Shown one piece after another: positions 17,337-24,415 of a stretch of 64,000 bases of DNA. Every line of letters starts with the position of its first letter. The stretch's first letter is position 1. Below the pieces are notes generated by a model. That model saw only the letters and a list, made by a program, of their open reading frames with translations. It searched no databases and had not been told where the DNA came from. Origin of the DNA: Pseudanabaena sp. Chao 1811 (GTDB lineage Bacteria > Cyanobacteriota > Cyanobacteriia > Pseudanabaenales > Pseudanabaenaceae); assembly GCF_027942295.1 (NCBI RefSeq), contig NZ_CP101416.1, positions 3,458,501-3,522,500 on the forward strand, read 5' to 3'. The translations under genes were made by a program, and so were the position numbers.

Positions 17337-17672
17337 TTAAAAACTGCCCACGCTTAGGGGAACCCAATCGCCATTAGTGGTTAAACCTAAAAACATTGAT
17401 TCTTGCGATCGGATTGCTTTACCAGTGAGAGCGCAAGATTCATCTCGCTGAGCCGTTGCGGTGACACTGGCGCGAATTTGTTCTAGGGAAATCCGCTTTT
17501 GTATTGGTGAGGGTTGCCTATTTTCAATGTAATCCCAGAGAACACCACGGATTAGAGCCTGATAGCCTTGCCCGCCCGCCAATTCTTTGAGCTTTTCCTT
17601 TAGTTCCCGCTCTAGGCGAATGCTGGTAACTTCCATGTCTGTGGTCGCAGGCATTTGGTGTAGTGTCTGCAT
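17337..17672 (-). CDS. Ribbon-helix-helix-type protein
   Basis: A 111-residue protein. The N-terminal half (TSIRLERELKEKLKELAG then YQALIRGVLWDYIE) reads as a ribbon-helix-helix DNA-binding unit. The C-terminal half (CALTGKAIRSQESMFLGL...) has no identified fold. AGGAG lies 8 nt before the ATG. It begins the accessory island with the HNH endonuclease and the tRNA array, and faces a divergent unknown ORF. A regulator role is inferred only from the fold. Confidence 0.65.
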   Translation of the reverse strand: MQTLHQMPATTDMEVTSIRLERELKEKLKELAGGQGYQALIRGVLWDYIENRQPSPIQKRISLEQIRASVTATAQRDESCALTGKAIRSQESMFLGLTTNGDWVPLSVGSF

Positions 17673-17763
17673 AATTTTTCTCCTAGTTAGTTTACAAAGT
17701 TCGATATCTATGTTTATACTACAAGTGTAGTATGACTATCTAAGAAATTCCAAGTACATTCCC

Positions 17764-18051
17764 ATGAAATTCTATTTGTCCATCGGTCAGCATCAGATCG
17801 GATATCACCAAGTTTGGCAGCGAGCCAATTTCTTGGCAATATCTGGCTTTGCAATGACCATTTCGGACAGAGATGCGATCGGGATTTGTGGCGATATTTT
17901 TGGCGATCGCGGGAACTTAGAATCCCCCGAACATTCAACCAAACAAGACTTGCGGAGAGATGCTCTCACGACCGTTAGCAGATTTATTAGTGCAATTAAT
18001 CCAGAGACATACCCAAGCGGGAGGTATCGGCAGATCGCCGTACCCACATAA
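17764..18051 (+). CDS. Hypothetical protein, doubtful
   Basis: A 95-residue frame, divergent from the ribbon-helix-helix gene and followed 22 nt later by a textbook terminator. Its placement is the main argument for coding. The sequence has no recognised domain, and the opposite strand is also open across the same bases. Two HIP1-type GCGATCGC/CGATCGCG sites fall inside it. Treat as tentative. Confidence 0.3.
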   Translation: MKFYLSIGQHQIGYHQVWQRANFLAISGFAMTISDRDAIGICGDIFGDRGNLESPEHSTKQDLRRDALTTVSRFISAINPETYPSGRYRQIAVPT

Positions 18052-18073
18052 CGATTAGACAATTAAGTCTTTC

Positions 18074-18105
18074 GCCCCCGCTTTCACACCTAAGAAAGCG
18101 GGGGC
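18074..18105 (+). terminator. Intrinsic terminator
   Basis: The GCCCCCGCTTTC stem with an 8-nt loop and its exact complement, followed by ATTTTTT. It is the most classical rho-independent terminator in the window. Confidence 0.85.
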
Positions 18106-18116
18106 ATTTTTTATAA

Positions 18117-18152
18117 GGGTTTTCCAATGAGTATGCACTCATTGGAAAACCC
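18117..18152. repeat. 16-bp perfect hairpin
   Basis: GGGTTTTCCAATGAGT and its complement around ATGC. It directly follows the terminator at 18074-18105 and precedes the HNH gene. Confidence 0.6.
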
Positions 18153-18179
18153 AAAAATCGATCCTAGTAAAAGTTTTGA

Positions 18180-18210
18180 GATTTCTTTTTGCCTATGGCA
18201 AAAAGAAATC
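18180..18210. repeat. 13-bp hairpin in the HNH gene leader
   Basis: GATTTCTTTTTGC-CTATG-GCAAAAAGAAATC, ending 11 nt before the Shine-Dalgarno of the HNH gene. It might influence translation initiation, or it may be another copy of the island's spacer hairpins. Confidence 0.55.
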
Positions 18211-18233
18211 AGCTAAATCGTGAGGAGAAGCCA

Positions 18234-18767
18234 ATGCAGCTTATTAACCAGTATGAACCAGATGTATTGAGGCAATCGGTAGTCGTGTTTTCGCAAAACT
18301 ATCTGCCTGTGAGCCGTATCAATATCAAACGGGCGATCGCTCTGTTAGTTACAGGTCGCGCCGAACCCTTGGAACTAATGAGCCAACAAACTTGGCAAGT
18401 TGTTTCCCCCAGACTCGTCCTGCAAGTGCCAGAACATATCCGTTTGACGCTAACGAAATCAGAACGATTTTGGCGAGTTCCACCCGTCGCCCGTAGAGAA
18501 ATCCTGCGCCGTGACAATCACACTTGCCAATATTGCGGCAGTACCAAAAAACTGACGATCGATCACGTCATTCCTCGCTCTAAGGGTGGTCTGAATACTT
18601 GGGAAAACGTTGTAATTGCTTGCGAATCCTGCAATCAACGTAAGGGCAATCGCACTCCTCAGGAAGCAAATATGACTTTGAGGACTAAGCCGAAAGCACC
18701 CGTTCATCCCACCGTTGCTTTTGCGGAACAATTCTGGCGATCGCAACAAGAAATAAACAGCGGATAG
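18234..18767 (+). CDS. HNH endonuclease
   Basis: A 177-residue single-domain HNH nuclease. The zinc-knuckle CQYCG (about residue 100), IDHVIPRSKGGLNTWENVV (catalytic His) and ACESCNQRKGNRTP give the complete C-x2-C...H-H...C-x2-C HNH core. The N-terminal 70 residues (VSRINIKRAIALLVTGRAEP) are typical of the cyanobacterial version. I choose the ATG at 18234 because GAGGAG sits 7 nt upstream; a TTG or ATG 39-45 nt earlier falls inside a hairpin. It lies at the head of a tRNA array, where HNH genes may promote mobility. Its target is unknown. Confidence 0.9.
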   Translation: MQLINQYEPDVLRQSVVVFSQNYLPVSRINIKRAIALLVTGRAEPLELMSQQTWQVVSPRLVLQVPEHIRLTLTKSERFWRVPPVARREILRRDNHTCQYCGSTKKLTIDHVIPRSKGGLNTWENVVIACESCNQRKGNRTPQEANMTLRTKPKAPVHPTVAFAEQFWRSQQEINSG

Positions 18768-18775
18768 CGATCCTC

Positions 18776-18812
18776 GCGATTTTCAAGTTACCTACGGCAG
18801 CTTGAAAATCGC
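18776..18812. repeat. Hairpin after HNH gene
   Basis: GCGATTTTCAAG and its complement around TTACCTACGGCAG. It lies between the HNH gene and the alr0857-family gene. Confidence 0.55.
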
Positions 18813-18852
18813 CCCCCTAATTAGATTGATAGATTCTGGAGCATCAATCACC

Positions 18853-19242
18853 ATGTTGAAACTCACTTATACCGAAGCTGGATTGCATTTGGAGAAATTA
18901 GATATCTCCTTAGAGGAATTCGTCACCAATCGGATGTTGCTCAGTTTGCGTTCTGGCTCATCGATCCATATCGAATCCAGTCGCGCTGCTTTTCTCTTGA
19001 CTGCGGATGTCGTTGATTTGTTATTACTCAAGTCTGTTATGTCCGATCAGATCGCGACCAAGCTGAGTGTGGATAAGGTTGACGATCGCTATGTTGAGGT
19101 TTGTTTTAGTGGTACTTGGATCGCTAACGATCTCTCTGCTGAAGAAGGAACTCTCGTTACGGCTTTAGGCGATCGCGTCGAGTTCTATTTGCACAAGCTC
19201 TGGAAACTCAGCGAGTCCGCTTTAACATTCGCAAACTTCTAG
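18853..19242 (+). CDS. alr0857-family protein
   Basis: A small cyanobacterial protein of unknown function (129 aa from ATG 18853). The pattern MLKLTYTEAGLHLE...SLEEFVTNRMLLSLRSGSSIHIE...AAFLLTADVVDL is what I remember for the alr0857 family. The frame is open upstream to a TTG at 18802, inside a hairpin. The stop codon TAG lies within the left arm of the next hairpin. It sits just before the tRNA array. Confidence 0.65.
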   Translation: MLKLTYTEAGLHLEKLDISLEEFVTNRMLLSLRSGSSIHIESSRAAFLLTADVVDLLLLKSVMSDQIATKLSVDKVDDRYVEVCFSGTWIANDLSAEEGTLVTALGDRVEFYLHKLWKLSESALTFANF

Positions 19243-19271
19243 AAAGGAAGCGCTAAGCGCTTCCTTTCTAG
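19239..19271. terminator. 15-bp perfect hairpin, TAA triloop, overlapping a stop codon
   Basis: CTAGAAAGGAAGCGC-TAA-GCGCTTCCTTTCTAG. The stop codon of the alr0857-family gene is in the left arm. It has the GC-NNN-GC apex. Confidence 0.75.
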
Positions 19272-19441
19272 AGAATTAAAAACATTTTGAGAAACCTCTT
19301 GACAATCATGTAGTATATATAATACAAATATACTACAAAGCAATTACAAAAGCTTCTGCACCTTGAAAATTGAATATTTACATTAGATAAATCCGCAGCA
19401 AGTTTGATTTTTTCAAAGATAAATTGAACTTTGCTCAACCT

Positions 19442-19517
19442 TCCCTTGGTAGCTCAGTTGGTAGTAGCGCCTGTCTGAAGAACAGGAGGTCGTCAGTTCA
19501 ATTCTGACCTGAGGGGT
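19442..19517 (+). tRNA. tRNA-Phe(GAA)
   Basis: Acceptor TCCCTTG pairs with TGAGGGG through several wobble pairs. D arm TAGCTCAGTTGGTAG, anticodon arm CCTGT-CTGAAGA-ACAGG with anticodon GAA, T arm GTCAG-TTCAATT-CTGAC. CCA is not encoded. It is the first gene of the array. The weak acceptor (T-G, T-G, G-T pairs) suggests a relaxed, mobile-element-type copy. Confidence 0.85.
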
Positions 19518-19521
19518 TTTT

Positions 19522-19557
19522 AGTTCAAAAAATTTGCTTAGCAAATTTTTTTGAACT
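19522..19557. repeat. tRNA-spacer hairpin 1 (TTA triloop)
   Basis: AGTTCAAAAAATTTGC-TTA-GCAAATTTTTTTGAACT between tRNA-Phe and tRNA-Asn; 16 bp with one extra T. Confidence 0.75.
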
Positions 19558-19565
19558 ATCAGAGT

Positions 19566-19638
19566 TGCCTTGTAGCTCAGTGGTAGTAGCGATCGCCTGT
19601 TAAGCGAGGAGTCGTAGGTTCAATCCCTACCAAGGCAG
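19566..19638 (+). tRNA. tRNA-Asn(GTT), with HIP1 inside the anticodon arm
   Basis: Acceptor TGCCTTG/CAAGGCA is perfect; T arm GTAGG-TTCAATC-CCTAC. The anticodon arm ATCGC-CTGTTAA-GCGAG gives anticodon GTT, with one A-G mismatch at its base. The octamer GCGATCGC (HIP1) spans the D-stem/anticodon-stem junction, an unusual place for this genome-wide repeat. Confidence 0.85.
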
Positions 19639-19642
19639 TTTA

Positions 19643-19715
19643 GCTCCTGTAGCCCAATGGAAGAGGCGTTCGGCTTAGAACCGAAGCGTTGGAGGTTCAA
19701 ATCCTCTCAGGAGTA
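19643..19715 (+). tRNA. tRNA with UAG anticodon (Leu codon CUA) but short variable loop
   Basis: Acceptor GCTCCTG/CAGGAGT, anticodon arm TTCGG-CTTAGAA-CCGAA (perfect), anticodon TAG, variable loop only GCGTT, T arm GGAGG-TTCAAAT-CCTCT. The anticodon reads CUA (Leu), but leucine tRNAs normally carry a long variable arm. The body is class I, so the amino acid it carries is uncertain. Confidence 0.75.
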
Positions 19716-19718
19716 TTG

Positions 19719-19749
19719 AATAAAAGCATTGCATACCAATGCTTTTATT
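19719..19749. repeat. tRNA-spacer hairpin 2
   Basis: AATAAAAGCATTG and its complement around CATAC, between the UAG tRNA and tRNA-Pro. Confidence 0.65.
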
Positions 19750-19756
19750 ATCTTTT

Positions 19757-19828
19757 CCAGGTGTGGCGCAGAGGTAGCGCGGCTGCTTTGGGAGCAGAAG
19801 GTCATAGGTTCAATCCCTATCACTTGGA
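19757..19828 (+). tRNA. tRNA-Pro(TGG)
   Basis: Acceptor CCAGGTG/CACTTGG, D arm TGGCGCAGAGGTAGCGCG, anticodon loop TTTGGGA (anticodon TGG) on a GCTGC/GCAGA stem with one mismatch, T arm ATAGG-TTCAATC-CCTAT. CCA is not encoded. Confidence 0.85.
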
Positions 19829-19850
19829 TACAGCGCTGAGCGCTGAGAGC

Positions 19851-19889
19851 AGTTCAAGCAAAACTTGCTTTGCAAGTTTTGCTTGAACT
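19851..19889. repeat. tRNA-spacer hairpin 3 (18 bp, TTT triloop)
   Basis: AGTTCAAGCAAAACTTGC-TTT followed by the exact complement, between tRNA-Pro and tRNA-Met. A short GCGCTGAGCGCTGAG tandem lies just before it. Confidence 0.75.
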
Positions 19890-19899
19890 GGAAAAGCTA

Positions 19900-19976
19900 T
19901 GCAGGGATGGAGCAAGGGAGGCTCTTGAGACTCATAACCTCAAAATCGGCAGGTTCAACTCCTGCCTCTGCAACCA
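19900..19976 (+). tRNA. tRNA-Met(CAT), elongator-like
   Basis: Acceptor TGCAGGG/CTCTGCA, D stem GAGC/GCTC, anticodon loop CTCATAA (CAT) on a TGAG/CTCA stem with an A-C pair at the top, T arm GCAGG-TTCAACT-CCTGC. It is the only array member with an encoded CCA (19974-19976). A CAT anticodon could also denote a lysidine-modified Ile tRNA; its acceptor is not initiator-like. Confidence 0.75.
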
Positions 19977-19984
19977 AATATCAC

Positions 19985-20017
19985 TGAGATTAAGCGTGCT
20001 TTGCACGCTTAATCTCA
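19985..20017. repeat. tRNA-spacer hairpin 4 (15 bp, TTT triloop)
   Basis: TGAGATTAAGCGTGC-TTT followed by the exact complement, between tRNA-Met and tRNA-Thr. Confidence 0.75.
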
Positions 20018-20027
20018 AAATACTTTT

Positions 20028-20100
20028 GCTGGTGTAGCTCAACTGGCAGAGCATCTGTCTTGTAAACAGAATGTTACAGGTTCAATTCCTGTCATCAGCT
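20028..20100 (+). tRNA. tRNA-Thr(TGT)
   Basis: Acceptor GCTGGTG/CATCAGC, D arm TAGCTCAACTGGCAGAGC, anticodon arm TCTGT-CTTGTAA-ACAGA with anticodon TGT, T arm ACAGG-TTCAATT-CCTGT. It is fully canonical. Confidence 0.92.
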
Positions 20101-20108
20101 TAAAACTC

Positions 20109-20141
20109 GTAATGGAAGTTTCCTACGGCAACTTCCATTAC
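20109..20141. repeat. tRNA-spacer hairpin 5
   Basis: GTAATGGAAGTT and its complement around TCCTACGGC, after tRNA-Thr. Confidence 0.65.
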
Positions 20142-20165
20142 TTAACTAATTTAAGGAGAACAATC

Positions 20166-20255
20166 ATGTTGCATTTTTACTCACCAGATTTCTTGAAATT
20201 TTTTTACTTCATTATCAACTTTCAAAATTCCGTTATTAGATATTTGAGATTATGA
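20166..20255 (+). CDS. 29-residue leader-type peptide, translationally coupled
   Basis: A short frame beginning ATG TTG CAT with AAGGAG 8 nt upstream, ending in TGA that overlaps the next ORF's start as ATGA. It encodes a hydrophobic aromatic peptide rich in Phe, Ile and Tyr. The good Shine-Dalgarno here and the lack of one for the downstream ORF suggest that translation of this peptide delivers ribosomes to the next gene. Confidence 0.45.
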   Translation: MLHFYSPDFLKFFYFIINFQNSVIRYLRL

Positions 20256-20722
20256 GCGAACATCGCCTAGAAGAAATTGTGATCGAACGTCCGCGTGGTG
20301 GCATGAGACAAAGCTCTCGTAGATTAAAAGGTGTGCGAAAGAAACTCGAGCGTTTGACCCTTGTGGCTAGCGAAGATGGTTTACTCAGTCCCTACTTAAT
20401 CAAAGTGAGACAGAAAACCAAATATTTCTCCGATCATCTGGCTCCATTACGGCGATTTTTGCGATCGCATGTTGGTCAATCTTGGGATTTGGTGTATAGC
20501 AAACTATGTGATCGCCTTGACCAAAGAACTGTGACTGGACAGCATGTGGTTACACATCTCTGGCAGTATGTGGAACGCTATGTCGAAATTGTCGATGGTA
20601 AGCCCTGTCGGAAGCCATATCAACCTCGCTACCTTGGCGATGGCTGTTTTGGCAAAAGACATGACGAATTTTATGTTCATCCTGAAACAGGACTGCTATG
20701 CGAAGCAAAGCGATCCAAATAA
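20252..20722 (+). CDS. Unknown basic protein of the tRNA-array island
   Basis: A 156-residue, strongly basic protein (many Arg/Lys in the first 60 residues) with a conserved-looking middle (LRSHVGQSWDLVYSKLCDRL, TGQHVVTHLWQYVERYVEIV) and end (EFYVHPETGLLCEAKRSK). I do not recognise a family. The basic start and its location between tRNA genes would suit an RNA- or DNA-binding role, but that is inference. Its start overlaps the leader peptide stop by 4 nt. The stop lies next to the left arm of a 19-bp hairpin. Confidence 0.6.
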   Translation: MSEHRLEEIVIERPRGGMRQSSRRLKGVRKKLERLTLVASEDGLLSPYLIKVRQKTKYFSDHLAPLRRFLRSHVGQSWDLVYSKLCDRLDQRTVTGQHVVTHLWQYVERYVEIVDGKPCRKPYQPRYLGDGCFGKRHDEFYVHPETGLLCEAKRSK

Positions 20723-20757
20723 ACAGAGTGAGTGCTTTGCACTCACTCTGTTTATTT
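20717..20757. terminator. 19-bp perfect hairpin, TTT triloop
   Basis: AAATAAACAGAGTGAGTGC-TTT followed by the exact complement. It overlaps the stop codon of the preceding ORF and has the GC-NNN-GC apex. Confidence 0.75.
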
Positions 20758-20774
20758 GTTTGTAAAGGAGGATG

Positions 20775-20807
20775 GGTTTTCATTTTGCTGTAGGCAAAAT
20801 GAAAACC
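20775..20807. repeat. 14-bp perfect hairpin before tRNA-Arg
   Basis: GGTTTTCATTTTGC-TGTAG-GCAAAATGAAAACC, 10 nt upstream of the tRNA. It is a possible precursor-processing signal. Confidence 0.65.
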
Positions 20808-20817
20808 GCTATATTTT

Positions 20818-20889
20818 GGGAATGTCGCCTAATGGAGGGGCATCGATCTTCTAAATCGATCTGTGTAGGTTCGAGTCCTACCATTCCTG
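20818..20889 (+). tRNA. tRNA-Arg(TCT)
   Basis: Acceptor GGGAATG/CATTCCT (one G-T), anticodon arm TCGAT-CTTCTAA-ATCGA with anticodon TCT, T arm GTAGG-TTCGAGT-CCTAC. It is the last tRNA of the array, separated from the other six by the unknown ORF. Confidence 0.88.
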
Positions 20890-20902
20890 TTTTGATAACT
20901 AA

Positions 20903-20957
20903 AAAACCAAAGAAGCTGATTTGTCCGCTTCGCGGACAAATCAGCTTCTTTGGTTTT
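20903..20957. terminator. 26-bp perfect hairpin, TTC triloop
   Basis: Arms AAAACCAAAGAAGCTGATTT..., apex TCCGC-TTC-GCGGA. It ends the tRNA-array island. Confidence 0.75.
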
Positions 20958-21080
20958 ATTAAACCGATGCACTTACAACTCACGCAAAACATGAGATTAT
21001 TTAATGAAAGTTTGATTGGTGATAGCGATCGCATTATGATATTTGCACTGTAAATAGTATGCGTACTGAGAGCGAGGTTA

Positions 21081-22301
21081 ATGACTGCCCAAGCAACACA
21101 TCACAAGTCTGAGCATGAGCCAAGTAGCCCAAAGGACTGGTCGTGGAAATTTTGGCAGGTTGTGCCGCTTTATCCCTATGGTCAAAGACGCACTCTTCGC
21201 AAAGAAATTGTCAAGGATGCGATCTGGACTTTCGAGCAGATTCAGGGGATTTTTTATGTAGTTGTACCGATCAGAATGACGGTAGTGAAGTTGTCGGCTG
21301 GAGGACTGCTGGTATATGCGCCCGTTGCTCCGACTCCCGAATGTATTCGCCTCGTAAATGAACTGGTTGCCGAGCATGGCGAGATCAAATACATCATTTT
21401 GCCCACTGTGTCAGGAATTGAGCATAAGGTGTTTGTGGGACCTTTTGCACGGCAATTTCCCAAGGCTCACGTGTATGTCTCGCCTCACCAATGGAGTTTC
21501 CCATTCAATTTGCCGCTTAGTTGGCTAGGTTTACCTTGGGGACGCACATCGCTGTTGCCTGAAGATAGCTCAAAGGTTCCCTTTGCCGATCAGTTTGACT
21601 ATGCGGTTCTAGGTTCGATCGAACTGGGCTTAGGAAAATTTGCAGAAGTAGCACTATTGGACAAGCGATCTCAAACTCTTTTAGTTACGGATACAATTGT
21701 TTCTGTTCCCGAAAAGCCACCAGAAATATTACAAATTGATCCCTATCCATTACTATTCCACGCTAGGGATGGCGCGGATGAACCAATTGTTGATACAGAA
21801 GTGAATCGGATTCGCGGTTGGCAAAGAACGGCTCTATTTCTTTTCTATTTCCGTCCTCAAGTTTTGGAAACCGTTTCCTTTTTTCAAGCTTTATTGGATA
21901 TTACCAAAGCCCCAGAGCGATCGCGCAAAGCCTTTTTCGGGCTATTCCCGTTTCGCTGGAAATATAACTGGTATCAATCCTTTGAGGCTCTACGCGGCAA
22001 TGGACGCATTTTCGTCGCGCCAATTTTGCAAACTCTCATTCTCAATCGCGATCCGCAAACTGTAATTGCATGGGCGGATAAGGTTGCTAGCTGGAATTTT
22101 GTGCGGATTGTTCCTTGCCACTTTGATAATGCGATCGCAGCAACACCTACTGATTTTCGCCGAGCCTTTAGCTTTTTAGAAAAGAATCCGCAACTATCAT
22201 ATAGTCCAAACCTACCTGAAGAAGATTTTGCCGTTCTCAATCAAATCAATAATATTTTGCAAAGCAATCGCATTACTACAGCAGCAAAGGAAAAAATCTA
22301 A
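21081..22301 (+). CDS. DUF4336 domain protein
   Basis: A 406-residue protein of the DUF4336 family, which resembles a metallo-beta-lactamase fold without the full metal-ligand set. Landmarks: WKFWQVVPLYPYGQRRTLRKE, GLLVYAPVAPTPECIRLV, YIILPTVSGIEHKVFVGPFA, and TLLVTDTIVSVPEKPP. It is widespread in cyanobacteria and algae; its function is unknown. It converges with the P450 gene and the 3' ends overlap by 4 nt, so the two are antisense at their tails. Confidence 0.85.
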   Translation: MTAQATHHKSEHEPSSPKDWSWKFWQVVPLYPYGQRRTLRKEIVKDAIWTFEQIQGIFYVVVPIRMTVVKLSAGGLLVYAPVAPTPECIRLVNELVAEHGEIKYIILPTVSGIEHKVFVGPFARQFPKAHVYVSPHQWSFPFNLPLSWLGLPWGRTSLLPEDSSKVPFADQFDYAVLGSIELGLGKFAEVALLDKRSQTLLVTDTIVSVPEKPPEILQIDPYPLLFHARDGADEPIVDTEVNRIRGWQRTALFLFYFRPQVLETVSFFQALLDITKAPERSRKAFFGLFPFRWKYNWYQSFEALRGNGRIFVAPILQTLILNRDPQTVIAWADKVASWNFVRIVPCHFDNAIAATPTDFRRAFSFLEKNPQLSYSPNLPEEDFAVLNQINNILQSNRITTAAKEKI

Positions 22302-23863
22302 ATGTTTATAGATTCCCTCAATCGAAATCGTAGTGGCATACCATCTGAAGGATAAATCAGTAGGTTCTGTTGTAAATTTTCTAGGGATGCACGACCATTG
22401 ACTAACTCCCAGTCAAAATTTCGTAACAGTTGCGCCAACATAATCGTTGCTTCTAACATTGCTAAATGTTCACCGAGACAGCGATGAGAACCTGATCCAA
22501 AATCAATCATCGGTAGTGAAAAACTCCCATGACCTTCTTCTAGCCAACGCTCTGGTAGAAATTTATCGGGTTGGGCATAGGTCTCAGCATCCCTGCCAGC
22601 AGCCAGCATCGACCAAAATATTTTCGTACCTACAGGAATAGTATTTCCCTCAATGGTGGTTGTTTTCACCGCTTGCAACGAGGTAGAACCAGATGCAACG
22701 GCATAAAGGCGAAGGGTTTCTTTAACAATGGCGCGGATATAGTTAAGTTCTTTTAGACTTTCGATAGAGATTGCTCCATGCTTTTGCCATGCCTGATCAG
22801 CGATCGCCTGTGCCTTCTGGAAAACCTCTGGATGAGCGGCTAATTCACCAACAGCAAAGGATAGAGTATGCGCTGTGGTATCAGTCCCAGCAATCATTAA
22901 CTCAATTACCTCAGCAATCAGTGTCTCCCTTGTGTAACGAGGTTCCTTAGAGGCAATTTTGACCAACATTGACTCTTGGAATAGAGTAGAAATTGAACTG
23001 GAATCTTTAACCTGTTGATCTCTGAGTTGTAGAGCAAGGTCTACACGAGGAGTGAGAAATTGTTCAATATATCGTCGTGCTGCCCAATAATCACGGGACG
23101 ATTGGGTAGGCAAATATTTCATCCAAGTCTTTTCACTGGTGGCAACACGTAGAAATCGATAGCCTAGCACTGACATTGCTTCGTAGACTTTGGGAACATC
23201 AAGGGGCGCTCCTTCAGGACTAACAACTCGGCTATCTACAGGAATGCCTAACAATAAGCTAGCAATTACCCGCATTGTCAATTCCACAAACAAGCGATCG
23301 ACAGGAATTGCATCTGAAGAGACATCGGCTTTAATTTTGTTGGTGATTTGCGAACAGGCTTGCTCCACAACACCGATATATGCCGAAATTCCCACTGGAC
23401 TAAATTCTGGATTCCAAGCCTTGCGTCGCCATTGCCATTCTGCTCCACTTTGTCCGAGTAAAATCTCGCCACTAATATCATTCCAAGCACGAGTTGCAGT
23501 TTGAGACCGAATTAAACTACAGTCTCTCATGCCGTTAATAACTGTGCTTTCAATGACTGAAGGCTTACTTAAAATGACAACAGGAGCGCCCGCCCAATAA
23601 ACATAGATAGAACCATATTGCTTACTCCAATCAAACAGTAGTTGAAAAAATTGTTTTTTCTTTACTGCTGCCAATACTTGAGGAATATTGCCTAATAACC
23701 AGTGTCCTAAAGGAGAAGGTAATGCTTTAAGAGATTGATAACGTTTTCTTTTTGCCCAATATTTCCAGCTCAGTATTCCTGCAATAATGATGATTGTCGT
23801 AGGGAATAGATAAGGGAATACTGTAGATAAAGAAATCATTGCAGGACTCAATAATGTGGGCAT
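22298..23863 (-). CDS. Cytochrome P450
   Basis: Heme-thiolate monooxygenase, 521 residues. An N-terminal hydrophobic segment (about 10-30) may anchor it to membrane. I helix ELMIAGTDTTAHTLSF, K helix KETLRLY (ExxR), and heme loop FGSGSHRCLGEHLAM with the axial Cys at 462. Eukaryote-like length and membrane anchor suggest a CYP110/CYP120-type enzyme acting on lipophilic substrates such as fatty acids or terpenoids, which is inference. No redox partner is adjacent. Confidence 0.93.
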   Translation of the reverse strand: MPTLLSPAMISLSTVFPYLFPTTIIIIAGILSWKYWAKRKRYQSLKALPSPLGHWLLGNIPQVLAAVKKKQFFQLLFDWSKQYGSIYVYWAGAPVVILSKPSVIESTVINGMRDCSLIRSQTATRAWNDISGEILLGQSGAEWQWRRKAWNPEFSPVGISAYIGVVEQACSQITNKIKADVSSDAIPVDRLFVELTMRVIASLLLGIPVDSRVVSPEGAPLDVPKVYEAMSVLGYRFLRVATSEKTWMKYLPTQSSRDYWAARRYIEQFLTPRVDLALQLRDQQVKDSSSISTLFQESMLVKIASKEPRYTRETLIAEVIELMIAGTDTTAHTLSFAVGELAAHPEVFQKAQAIADQAWQKHGAISIESLKELNYIRAIVKETLRLYAVASGSTSLQAVKTTTIEGNTIPVGTKIFWSMLAAGRDAETYAQPDKFLPERWLEEGHGSFSLPMIDFGSGSHRCLGEHLAMLEATIMLAQLLRNFDWELVNGRASLENLQQNLLIYPSDGMPLRFRLRESINI

Positions 23864-24046
23864 GAATTCACCTTAATCTTTAAGTTAGGTGATTAAATTA
23901 TATCTTGCAAAGTGATCGCCTTATTTTTAAAGCAAAAGACAAAATCTAAAAATTGAAACCAAGTTCAATATGTTTGAATTATGTCCTACAGAATTGGTGA
24001 TCGCCTGTTTATAAAGTTTTACCGCGATCGCATGTCCGTCTAGCAG

Positions 24047-24415
24047 TTAAGATGAGAAGTTATTGAAACCAAGCTCAATAGATACAGCTTTCTCAATTTC
24101 CTTCCAATAAATGTCTTCTAACACGCCCTGTTTATTCTTGATTCTTCGAGCATCTACAGACCTCATTTGGCTTAAATTAATATGGCGATCGCCACTTAGT
24201 CCATTCTTCGGAGTCGGTACAACATTTACAACAAATGGATAAGTTTTTTTGTTAGGCAGTAATGGCGCGACTATGATGGTTAATCCATTTTGATTGCCAA
24301 TGTCATTTTGCAAAATTAAGCAAGGACGTTCTTTGTCAGTCTCACTGCCGATAGTTGGGTTCAGATCAACCCACCATATTTCTCCTCGCTTATAGGTTAA
24401 GGTTCCATTAGGCAT
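24047..24415 (-). CDS. mazF: MazF/PemK-family toxin
   Basis: Putative mRNA interferase of a type II toxin-antitoxin pair. The 122-residue product has GEIWWVDLNPTIGSETDKERP (conserved PemK start), CLILQNDIGNQNGLTIIVAPLL, and SGDRHINLSQMRSVDARRI with the Ser/Thr and Arg region of the active site. Its start overlaps the antitoxin's 3' end by 8 nt, so they are co-expressed. Confidence 0.9.
   Translation of the reverse strand: MPNGTLTYKRGEIWWVDLNPTIGSETDKERPCLILQNDIGNQNGLTIIVAPLLPNKKTYPFVVNVVPTPKNGLSGDRHINLSQMRSVDARRIKNKQGVLEDIYWKEIEKAVSIELGFNNFSS

Noticed and set aside
17714-18062. Two open frames on the minus strand opposite the doubtful 17764 gene
   Set aside because: They end or start without terminators or good start sites, and the plus frame alone has a terminator placed just after it.
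19239-20957. CRISPR array
   Set aside because: The repeated hairpins have different sequences and irregular spacing; there are no direct repeats and no cas genes.
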